From the NCBI GenBank assembly GCA_964542645.1, contig CAZIUG010000015.1:310001-374000 (forward strand): DNA of 64,000 nucleotides. Reading direction: 5' to 3'. The translations under genes were made by a program, and so were the position numbers. This DNA comes from Moanibacter sp964542645. GTDB lineage: Bacteria > Verrucomicrobiota > Verrucomicrobiia > Opitutales > UBA2987. Below, piece by piece: positions 17,241-24,667 of this stretch. The notes beneath the pieces were generated by a model. The model was not told where the DNA came from, did no database searches, and was given only the letters and a program-made list of their open reading frames with translations. Every line of letters starts with the position of its first letter. Position 1 is the stretch's first letter.

Positions 17241-18614
17241 CTAAACCATACTCGTAGGATCGAGAACTTGGTCGATTGTTTCTTCATCGAGCCATCCTTT
17301 TTCAAGAAGAATCTGGCGCAGAGTTTTGTTTTCTGAATAAGCGAGTTTTGCTACTTCAGCTGCCCGATCGTAGCCAATATGGGGATTCAAAGCCGTTACT
17401 AACATGAGCGACTGTTCGACCAGATTACTGCACCTTTCCTTATTCACTTCGATCCCATCGATACAACGGTCCGCAAAAACCTGGGCTCCACGACCCAGAC
17501 AGCCAATAGCCTCGTGCAAAGAATAAGCAATCAGAGGAATTGTGACGTTGAGCTCGAAATGACCATCTCTCCCGCCAACAATTACCGAATGGCACAAACC
17601 CATGCTATAGATCGCGACCTGAATTAGCATTTCACTCATCACCGGGTTCACCTTTCCAGGCATAATAGAGGACCCAGGCTGAGTAGCCGGAAGATTTAGC
17701 TCGCCCAATCCAGACCGTGGACCGGAACCCAACATGCGTACATCATGGGCTATTTTAGTGAGACTGGCAGCAATAGTATTGAGGTGGCCGGCAACTTCGA
17801 CAGCATCATCCCTGCCACCTTGTGCCTCAAAATGATTATCTGCTTCCCGGAACATAATCCCAGTCTCCTTGCTTAACAGTGCAACCACTTTTGCCGCGAA
17901 TTCAGGATGGCAATTGATTCCCGTCCCGACAGCAGTTCCTCCAATTGCTAGCTCCTGAAGAGCTTCGATAGCTCGATTTGCTCTCTCCACGCTCTTGTGC
18001 ACTTGAGCAGCATATCCTGAGAATTCCTGTCCAAGGGTGAGAGGAGTAGCATCCATTAGGTGAGTTCGACCAATCTTCACGATCTCCTTCCACTGCTCCG
18101 ATTTCTTCAATAGTGAAGATTCCAATTGGGTAAGCGAAGGCACTAGAGTGTTATTTAATGCTACCGCGACGCTAACATGAAGTGCTGTCGGGACGATGTC
18201 ATTAGAAGACTGACCCATATTAACGTCGTCATTGGGATGAATGGGAATACGCGATCCAATCCGTTCACCTACCATCTGACTGGCACGGTTAGCAATTACC
18301 TCATTGATATTCGTGTTAGATGACGTCCCCGAACCAGTCTGAAAGACATCGACTGGAAACTGCTCCGCTAATCCCCCTTCGGCAATCTCTCTGGCGGAAG
18401 ATCTTATCAACTCCGCCTTATCCGAGGCCAGTTGATTTAGATCTTCGTTGGCAGTTGCACAGGCCGATTTCACAAGACCTAGACCTCGTATGAATCCCTC
18501 TGGCATCCTATGACCACTAATAGGGAAATTTAGGACAGCCCGCTGAGTAGAAGCCCCGTAGAGCGCTTCGTTAGGGACCTCCATCTCTCCCATGGAATCC
18601 TTTTCCTTTCTCAT
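17241..18614 (-). CDS. fumC: Class II fumarate hydratase
   Basis: Catalyses reversible hydration of fumarate to malate in the TCA cycle; iron-independent class. 457 residues, standard length. Visible are the N-terminal EKDSMGEMEVP, FQTGSGTSSNTN, GQSSNDIVPTA, the GRTHLMDATPLTLGQE loop and the superfamily signature GSSIMPGKVNP (about residues 313-323). The ATG start lies 3 bases after the stop of the upstream HtrA-like gene, implying co-transcription with it. Confidence 0.97.
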   Translation of the reverse strand: MRKEKDSMGEMEVPNEALYGASTQRAVLNFPISGHRMPEGFIRGLGLVKSACATANEDLNQLASDKAELIRSSAREIAEGGLAEQFPVDVFQTGSGTSSNTNINEVIANRASQMVGERIGSRIPIHPNDDVNMGQSSNDIVPTALHVSVAVALNNTLVPSLTQLESSLLKKSEQWKEIVKIGRTHLMDATPLTLGQEFSGYAAQVHKSVERANRAIEALQELAIGGTAVGTGINCHPEFAAKVVALLSKETGIMFREADNHFEAQGGRDDAVEVAGHLNTIAASLTKIAHDVRMLGSGPRSGLGELNLPATQPGSSIMPGKVNPVMSEMLIQVAIYSMGLCHSVIVGGRDGHFELNVTIPLIAYSLHEAIGCLGRGAQVFADRCIDGIEVNKERCSNLVEQSLMLVTALNPHIGYDRAAEVAKLAYSENKTLRQILLEKGWLDEETIDQVLDPTSMV

Positions 18615-18617
18615 TCC

Positions 18618-19778
18618 TTATTCTTCCTCCGTCGATTCTCTATCATTATTTCCTTCTTGTCCTGAAGCAACGTCATCAATTTCCAATTCACCTTTTTCAT
18701 CCCTTAAAAGGGGACCCTCTAACACTGCTTCGCCCATTCCCCTGTCATTGGATTCTTCAAAGGAAAGACGCCGCAGCGGCTCATCCTCAGGCCGAGCAAT
18801 GACAGGAACTGTAAAATCAAGAAACTCTCCATCTCGACGTACTCGAACTCCAACAAACTGGTTTTCGCGAAGATAGAATACCGCTTCACTGACATCACTT
18901 ACGTCTCGGATTTCGCTATCCCCAAGTGCAACAAGAACATCACCGGAGAGTAATCCAGCCTCCTCAGCCGGAGTTTCCGTAGTTACTTTTTCAATAACCA
19001 CCTGGGAACCTTCCTTTCTAGAACTTAAGGGCTCAACCTCGATTCCTATCCATCCGTAGTTGATCTTTCCAGAAAAGTGAAGATCGTCACGAATCCTAAG
19101 TGCAGCACGAGCAGGTAATGAATAGGATCCCTGCACTTCAACCGGGAGCGCGTAAACCAAGATCCCCACCAACTTTCCGTTAAGATCAAGTAGAGGCGAG
19201 CCCCCCTCCCCTGGCCCACCAGGTATGTCGGTCCTAATATAGGGTACGGGAAAAATGTTAGACCCAAACCGACTCTCTGTACCAGTAACCAGCCCGAGGG
19301 AGGGACTGGGTTTGAACTCGAGCAGAGCGCTAATCCTTAAAACCATTGTGCCTGCAACAGGCAACTCAGGGGAGTCTGTTAGATGGAGGAATCTGAAATT
19401 AGTTGGAATCGATAAAATCCTGAGGAGCGAGATATTAGTATAGGAATCACCTCCCAACATTTCCGCCGCATAGGAAATCTCTCTGTGCACAATCCAAATA
19501 CGGTCAGCACCTAACGTCGAATTTGCGTTGGTCATGACGTGTCCATCACGACTGATGAAAAACCCGGTTCCTATGTCCACACGGGTTTTACCCCCTTCTC
19601 CTGCATTTTCAAAGGCGGCACTGACTCGGACCACGGCATCGCGGTTCTCTTCATACACCTCTTGGATTCGGCGTTGCAGACTTAGGAAGTCTCCTTCGTC
19701 TTGAGCTTCCGTTAATCCAAAAAGACAGAGTCCCAAAAATACCAGATAAATCCACCGGGTATACCATAAGCTAGCCAT
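18618..19778 (-). CDS. HtrA/DegP-like protein lacking the catalytic triad (predicted pseudoprotease) with PDZ domain
   Basis: 386 residues from the ATG at 19778, chosen because it begins a good signal peptide (MASLWYTRWIYLVFLGLCLF); the frame is open 35 codons further up. A trypsin-like fold at about residues 35-235 aligns with HtrA proteases and a PDZ domain follows at about 240-325 (GWIGIEVEPLS, TPAEEAGLLSGDVLVALGD). The triad is lost. GHVMTNANS has Asn86 where the family has His. DSYTNISLLRI has Asn115 where Asp is expected. GPGEGGSPLL has Gly192 where the GNSGGP serine would be, with a Ser two residues later. The tail is acidic. Inference: a non-proteolytic periplasmic chaperone or sensor. 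It lies downstream of an ECF sigma/anti-sigma pair and directly before fumC. Confidence 0.85.
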   Translation of the reverse strand: MASLWYTRWIYLVFLGLCLFGLTEAQDEGDFLSLQRRIQEVYEENRDAVVRVSAAFENAGEGGKTRVDIGTGFFISRDGHVMTNANSTLGADRIWIVHREISYAAEMLGGDSYTNISLLRILSIPTNFRFLHLTDSPELPVAGTMVLRISALLEFKPSPSLGLVTGTESRFGSNIFPVPYIRTDIPGGPGEGGSPLLDLNGKLVGILVYALPVEVQGSYSLPARAALRIRDDLHFSGKINYGWIGIEVEPLSSRKEGSQVVIEKVTTETPAEEAGLLSGDVLVALGDSEIRDVSDVSEAVFYLRENQFVGVRVRRDGEFLDFTVPVIARPEDEPLRRLSFEESNDRGMGEAVLEGPLLRDEKGELEIDDVASGQEGNNDRESTEEE

Positions 19779-19963
19779 CAGCAAATTCTTAGAAAGACAA
19801 TACAATCCCCACAAACAAGAGTTTGCCTTAGGACGTCTCACGTGCAGTCGCTCGATACTCATCAGAATCGTTACGATATACAACTAAAAATCTCTAATCC
19901 CAAGTCTGGAACCATTAGAAAAAAGAATCCACAGGTTACGAGCCAGACAGATTCCCAAAATTC

Positions 19964-20545
19964 CTAAAAGTACTGCAACGAAGGTGCCGAAACGAATCGC
20001 ACATCATCACGGACAGGAATCCCCTGGACATTCGATGACGGCCGAGACTCAGGGATGGAGGACAATGCGGTAAACGTGCGCGGCTTTAGATTTTTCTGAT
20101 AGGAAAGTTCCTTTTCTTGTAGCACCTCAATGACTTCGATAACAAATGTTTTTTGGAGCCTCGGGGAACGGAATATCGTAAAGTTTTGGGCTTGCCGAGA
20201 CTCAACCAACTGCGGTCCGGTCGATAGTTCAACCGCCGTTGTACCAGTTACTCGGTTTGCCAGGGGCTCATGCTCCTTTATCGCTACTTCGTTTTGAAAA
20301 ACAATGTAGACCAAAGCCGCGACCGCCGCAGCAGTGACAGAAACAGTAGTCGCTACGCGAATGAAGAGCATCCGAAAGCGAGAAGGGTTCCAAGGTTCCT
20401 CGCTCACCAAAGCTTGCAAAGTTCTCCGCCGCAAATCCCGATCAAAGTCCTCCCAGAATTTCACCGATGGCCGCTCGCTCCGCTTCAGCCGGAGGACATC
20501 CTCAAGACTTACTTTCTGGCGGCTTTCTTTAAAATAACTCTTCAT
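19964..20545 (-). CDS. Probable membrane anti-sigma factor
   Basis: A 193-residue protein with a cytoplasmic N-terminal region of about 60 residues rich in charge, one transmembrane helix at about residues 62-84 (VATTVSVTAAAVAALVYIVF) and a C-terminal extracytoplasmic part of about 110 residues without a recognised fold. It starts 16 bases after the stop of the ECF sigma factor gene, the standard position for a cognate anti-sigma factor. No zinc-binding HxxxCxxC motif is present. The identification rests on topology and position, not on sequence family. Confidence 0.6.
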   Translation of the reverse strand: MKSYFKESRQKVSLEDVLRLKRSERPSVKFWEDFDRDLRRRTLQALVSEEPWNPSRFRMLFIRVATTVSVTAAAVAALVYIVFQNEVAIKEHEPLANRVTGTTAVELSTGPQLVESRQAQNFTIFRSPRLQKTFVIEVIEVLQEKELSYQKNLKPRTFTALSSIPESRPSSNVQGIPVRDDVRFVSAPSLQYF

Positions 20546-20561
20546 TCGAAACCTGAAAAAC

Positions 20562-21194
20562 TTAATCTATGTAGGCCTGTAAATAAGCCTGGAGCTGTTG
20601 CTTAGCGTAGTGAAGTCGTGATCGGACCGTTCCTATGGAGCAGTTCATGACCTCCGATATCTGTTGATGGCTGAGCTCTTCAATTTCAAAAAGCACTACG
20701 ACTGCTCTATGTTTAGGAGACAATTTATGCAGTGCTTCGTTCAATTTTTCCTGGAGTTCGCCCAGCATAACGGATCTATCAGAATTCGTCCTAGTCACTA
20801 ATGCTTCGATGATTTCAGCAGAAGAAACTTCCTCGCTGATCTTTTCGAAGCTGAAGAAATGACGCATTCTATTTTTCCTTAAATTGGTCAAAGTTGTATT
20901 GATGGCGATGCGATAGAGCCAAGTAAAAAAAGAAGATCTGCCTCGGAAACGTTTAAGCGAACGAAACGCCTTTATGAAAGATTCCTGGGTAAGATCAGCC
21001 GCATCCTCGCGGTTGGAGGTAAGATTGTAAATTATGGAAAAGAGTCGTTCACGATACTTGAGTACCAAGTGATCAAACGCTTCAACATCACCGCTTTGAA
21101 CTCGACGCACGTACGCAAGATCATCATCAGTCTGTTCTGCCGAGCCAAACGACCTTTGAGTTAGGCCTTTTTCAATTGCCACTGAGGAATGCAT
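20562..21194 (-). CDS. RNA polymerase ECF sigma factor (RpoE-like)
   Basis: 210 residues with the two domains of group 4 sigma factors. Region 2 is at about residues 35-105 (AFDHLVLKYRERLFSIIYNL, then REDAADLTQESFIKAFRSL and FFTWLYRIAINTTLTNLRK). Region 4 is at about 150-205 (LSPKHRAVVVLFEIEELSHQ, then ISEVMNCSIGTVRSRLHYAK). It directs RNA polymerase to a regulon that usually answers envelope stress. It is followed by a likely anti-sigma gene and then by the HtrA-like gene, consistent with an envelope-stress module. A GGAACT-like sequence occurs upstream (about 21320), but a matching -10 was not found. Confidence 0.93.
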   Translation of the reverse strand: MHSSVAIEKGLTQRSFGSAEQTDDDLAYVRRVQSGDVEAFDHLVLKYRERLFSIIYNLTSNREDAADLTQESFIKAFRSLKRFRGRSSFFTWLYRIAINTTLTNLRKNRMRHFFSFEKISEEVSSAEIIEALVTRTNSDRSVMLGELQEKLNEALHKLSPKHRAVVVLFEIEELSHQQISEVMNCSIGTVRSRLHYAKQQLQAYLQAYID

Positions 21195-21455
21195 CTAGTC
21201 GTTCTTCTTAAGGATCCTCGAAGACGACGCAATCTTATTTCATCGTGAGGGCCCTGTTCGATTTCGGATTAAACTACAACTATTTGACCTCCGAAATCTT
21301 CCGCTAACTTACCATCTTAGAGTTCCAAAGATTCCACATGCTTTCGATATCCTGAGATTGCATCCAAAACTCATCACCTTGGTCCCTCAAAGAAATTTTG
21401 AAGGCATATTCAGAATATATGCGAGTATGGGAGTCCCAATGAATGAATCAACAGG

Positions 21456-22526
21456 TTAGTGGTCAAATAGACTCTTCTCACCAATATCCGCCACCCAATC
21501 GCAGATCTCGGATAGAAATTTCACTGGGGCATGTTTTGGGAAAGGGGCCAGGGCGGATTCGGCACAATCCAACTCTCTTCGAAACAGTGCGATTGCTTCC
21601 TTGAAAATCCCATAATCAGCTAATAAATCTCTAATCGCGCCGAGATCAACCTCCTGACCACTCTGGATCATTTTAATGAGGTCATTCCTCCGTCCTTTAT
21701 CGAGACGCTTTAAAAGAAGGAGAACAGGAAGAGTCACTTCCTGATTGGCAATGTCCGTCCCTAGTGTCTTCCCTGTCCGCTCCTCCCTTTCAACAAAGTC
21801 AGCAAGATCGTCATAGATCTGATAAGCAATGCCAAGATGCCTTCCATACCTTCCAGCTGCCTTAACAAACTCAACTTCGTAACCTGCGAGTTTCGCTCCA
21901 AGGAACGAGGAGACATAAAAGAGCTCAGCTGTTTTCAAGTCGATTACTCGATAGTAATCCCCAACCGTTATAGATGGATTTCCACGCTGAAAAGTTTGTT
22001 TGATCTCCCCGGAACAAACCCTGCGAGTTGATGTCGCGACCGCTCTACAAACATCGACTATAGGAAACTCGGATGCAAGCTTGAGAGCGTGAGAGAAAAG
22101 CGCATCACCTAAAAGCACTGCGACCTTTGAGCCGTATTTTTTACTAACTGTCAGATCATTATGCCTGAGAGTCGCACCATCAAGGACATCGTCATGTACC
22201 AGAGTTGCTAGATGGATGAATTCCATTACTGCGGAAGCCTTGACGAGATCTTCCGGCACCACATCTTCCGATAGCCAGCCAGAATAAAAGAGGAGAATTG
22301 GCCTAAGACGTTTTCCACTGTTTTTTAGGCAAAAGGCCACCATATCCTGTATTTCAGATTCAAATTCACCGATCTGATTATCCATGTAACTGGATAGCTT
22401 CTCTAGATGCGGTTTTACTCGAAACGCGATTAAACCAAGGTCAGAAGAATAGGATTTCTGACTGCTCTCATTTTCTGCCCCACCAAGCATAGATCCAGAA
22501 ACTAGCCCATTACTTTCCAAAATCAA
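21456..22526 (-). CDS. Long-chain trans-polyprenyl diphosphate synthase
   Basis: A 356-residue class I isoprenyl diphosphate synthase. The two aspartate-rich motifs that bind Mg-pyrophosphate are LVHDDVLDGATLRHN (first) and YQIYDDLADFVERE (second); GKRLRPILLFYSGW is the substrate-binding helix. The length and FARM type fit octaprenyl or related long-chain synthases that make quinone side chains, though exact chain length cannot be read. About 30 extra N-terminal residues precede the usual start. On the minus strand, with 261 bases separating it from the sigma factor gene below. Confidence 0.9.
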   Translation of the reverse strand: MILESNGLVSGSMLGGAENESSQKSYSSDLGLIAFRVKPHLEKLSSYMDNQIGEFESEIQDMVAFCLKNSGKRLRPILLFYSGWLSEDVVPEDLVKASAVMEFIHLATLVHDDVLDGATLRHNDLTVSKKYGSKVAVLLGDALFSHALKLASEFPIVDVCRAVATSTRRVCSGEIKQTFQRGNPSITVGDYYRVIDLKTAELFYVSSFLGAKLAGYEVEFVKAAGRYGRHLGIAYQIYDDLADFVEREERTGKTLGTDIANQEVTLPVLLLLKRLDKGRRNDLIKMIQSGQEVDLGAIRDLLADYGIFKEAIALFRRELDCAESALAPFPKHAPVKFLSEICDWVADIGEKSLFDH

Positions 22527-22538
22527 GTTTTCTGAATC

Positions 22539-22709
22539 ATGGATTTCAGTTCCTTTAAAGAATTTTTATGCAATGAGTTTCGGACCACGGCATATATGGA
22601 GGAATTAAATCCTTTTTCCCAGGGAAACATCCATGATGTCATTGACCTCGTGTGCAAACCAAAAGAAAGAAGACTAACCAACCTACTGGCACAGCCTATC
22701 TATTTCTGA
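22539..22709 (+). CDS. Unrecognised 56-residue frame
   Basis: ATG frame reading MDFSSFKEFLCNEF and ending LLAQPIYF, divergent from the polyprenyl synthase gene and starting 13 bases from its start codon. The composition is protein-like, but no family is recognised and no ribosome-binding site is clear. It may be chance or the stub of a decayed gene. Confidence 0.2.
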   Translation: MDFSSFKEFLCNEFRTTAYMEELNPFSQGNIHDVIDLVCKPKERRLTNLLAQPIYF

Positions 22710-22847
22710 GAAACGCTAAGGCCTCGGTCGACCAAGCAGAGTTAGACCCAAGAGCATAGCTGGGCCGAAGTATGGTTGACCAAAACTCACAGGAAACTAA
22801 ACAGCGACTCATTTGCCTAGGAATCAAACCCATCACACGGCCACTAT

Positions 22848-22946
22848 CTAGCCCCAAGACCTTTTCTTATGCCGGTTAGATCGAGAGCGTTTTCTACGCT
22901 TGTGCTTCGCAATCTTGCGTGCCCTCGTTTTTCTCAGATTTCCCAT
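22848..22946 (-). CDS. AURKAIP1/COX24-domain (bS22/mS38-like) 32-residue ribosomal protein
   Basis: An ATG frame of 33 codons reads MGNLRKTRARKIAKHKRR, followed by KRSRSNRHKKRSWG. It has the RKxRKKxxKHKRRKxxRxxRHKK-type pattern of the COX24/AURKAIP1 domain. Known members include mitochondrial mS38 and the small bacterial ribosomal protein bS22 of mycobacteria. It starts 16 bases after the rpsT stop codon on the same strand, so it is almost certainly co-transcribed with S20, another small-subunit protein. Nearly half of the residues are Lys or Arg, which fits rRNA binding. Too short for standard gene calling. Confidence 0.75.
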   Translation of the reverse strand: MGNLRKTRARKIAKHKRRKRSRSNRHKKRSWG

Positions 22947-22962
22947 TAGCGCTGTAAATCGT

Positions 22963-23217
22963 TTAACTCTGGATTTGGGCGCAACGCGCCTTGAATCGAT
23001 CAGCTTTATTCCGATGGATCACACAGTTCTTAACTGCCTTATCTAGACCGGAAACATAGGCCCGAATCGCCTTGTTTATCGTCTCATTTTCTCCCTCTGC
23101 AACAGCCTGATCTAAATTTTTCTTTAGTGTACCCAGACGGCCCCGCGCCTGTCGGTTACGTAACTGACGCTTCGCATTTTTCCTAATGTCTTTTTTGGCT
23201 GCTTTAAGAGTCGGCAT
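22963..23217 (-). CDS. rpsT: 30S ribosomal protein S20
   Basis: An 84-residue primary 16S rRNA binding protein with the classic S20 start MPTLKAAKKDIRKNAKR, internal RNRQARGRLGTLKKNL and GLDKAVKNCVIHRNKADRFK near the C-terminus. The ATG at 23217 is preferred over a TTG three codons upstream because it matches the conserved N-terminus. It is followed by the tiny bS22-like gene. Confidence 0.95.
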   Translation of the reverse strand: MPTLKAAKKDIRKNAKRQLRNRQARGRLGTLKKNLDQAVAEGENETINKAIRAYVSGLDKAVKNCVIHRNKADRFKARCAQIQS

Positions 23218-23329
23218 AAGATGCAAAATTGGAAACGGCGAAAATGGCGGTCTCCATCCATCGTGTCAACAGGGATTTTTCACCCGTCAGCTCTACGACA
23301 GCACTGGCTTTCTGTATATCGTGAAGAAA

Positions 23330-23764
23330 AGAGGCCTCCGGGGAGGAATAAGCCGGATTCTGTTACCCTAACTCGACAATTATTAGTTGCCGGATGATAG
23401 GACGCATTTATTTATCTATCGATGAGTTACATCGATTCTCGACGAATCGAGATGCGACATACCCGAGACTTCTTTAGGTGGGCTACCTTATCTCCTATTC
23501 TGTCTTGCACCGGATTGGGTTTATCCTGCCCCCTCGGTCACCCTAAGGGCGGTGAGCTCTTACCTCGCCATTTCAACCTTACCTGACCTCCACGACACTG
23601 TCGTAGTATATCGGTCTGGCGGTATTTTTTCTGCGACACTTTCCGTTACTTTGGATTTACATCCTAAATACCCTAGTTTTCACCAGGAATCCTGCCCTAC
23701 GGTGTCCGGACTTTCCTTTCCCTTCTCAAGGAAGAGAACAAATGCACTCTCCCCGAAGACCTTT
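23330..23764 (-). ncRNA. rnpB: RNase P RNA (bacterial class A)
   Basis: The minus strand carries the two universal landmarks: gaaagtccggacacc near the 5' end (plus-strand ggtgtccggactttc at 23701-23715) and cagaatccggctta near the 3' end (23349-23362). The P1 helix closes the molecule: cttcggggag (minus, 23749-23758) pairs with ctccccggag (minus, 23336-23345) and can extend by four more pairs, which sets the ends at about 23764 and 23330. RNase P RNA is the ribozyme that matures tRNA 5' ends. It lies next to the rpsT operon. Ends are accurate to a few bases only. Confidence 0.95.
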
Positions 23765-23805
23765 GATATGGAACTACGGACTTACTAAATTTGCAAGATA
23801 GAAAA

Positions 23806-24510
23806 CTAGCAATAGAGCAACCGCCCACAATTGTTACAGGAAGTAATTTCCTTAGCTATACGTGTTTCCATTTCGAGATCCGTGGGAAGTTTTATGTGGC
23901 AACCAGTACACTTATGCTCCACCACCGGGACGACAATCGGTAACCTTTTTACCTGCTTCTTTACATAATGATAAGATCGAAGTTCTGATTTTCCAATACC
24001 CTCCTCAGCCTTCCGAAAATCCTCCTCAGCTCCTTCCAATTCCTGGGAAAACTCCAATTTGTGCTGAGATCTCCGCACTATTTGCTTTTCATACTCCTTA
24101 ATCGTGGCTTTGCGCTGAGCCTCATCGTGTTTCGCTGATTCAGCCGATTCGTCGATCATCAGCATTACTTCAATTTCCTCTTCCTCCAACGTGCTAATCT
24201 TATCCGCAATACTATTAATTTCGTGCTGGAGAGCACGGTATTCTTCGTTCTTTTTTACTGTCAACTGCTGGGTCTTATAGCGGTTCAATTGGTCTTCAGA
24301 AGCTCCCACCTCATTATCGAGATCTTTTCGTCTTAATTCCAACTCTTGGACAGCTTTTTTTACTGACTCGATTGCCTTGTGCTCAGTATCAATCTTGATT
24401 TGATATCCCTGAACTTCAACAGGTATCCTTTCCAACTGTTCCAATATTCGATCACAGCGAACATCGCACTCTTGCAGCTTTAGCAGGTTTTCTATGAACG
24501 GTTTAGACAT
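23806..24510 (-). CDS. Coiled-coil protein with C-terminal C4 zinc ribbon (zf-RING_7/DUF164)
   Basis: 234 residues from the ATG at 24510, which matches the family start (MSKPFIENLLKLQECD); the frame is open 24 codons further up. Two long coiled-coil helices occupy about residues 20-175 (TVKKNEEYRALQHEI is a conserved turn of this family). A zinc ribbon formed by CTGCHIKLP and CNNCGRLLYC ends the protein. Members are widespread in bacteria and are thought to bind nucleic acid or act as chaperone-like scaffolds; no firm role is known. Divergent from the dinG-type helicase gene. Confidence 0.85.
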   Translation of the reverse strand: MSKPFIENLLKLQECDVRCDRILEQLERIPVEVQGYQIKIDTEHKAIESVKKAVQELELRRKDLDNEVGASEDQLNRYKTQQLTVKKNEEYRALQHEINSIADKISTLEEEEIEVMLMIDESAESAKHDEAQRKATIKEYEKQIVRRSQHKLEFSQELEGAEEDFRKAEEGIGKSELRSYHYVKKQVKRLPIVVPVVEHKCTGCHIKLPTDLEMETRIAKEITSCNNCGRLLYC

Positions 24511-24667
24511 AGTATAGATATACAGGAAATTAATGTAGGCTACAAGATCCCGTTGTCCAGTCTCCTTTGTCACTTGAACCAAATATCAATTTTTAAATTT
24601 CAATGGTGTTCCTAACTCCTCCTCATTTGCTGTTCGCTAAACTTTTTTCTGAGGAAACTTCTAGTTT

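Noticed and set aside
21300..21330. GGAACT-like -35 element for autoregulation of the ECF sigma gene
   Set aside because: No matching -10 at proper spacing was found.
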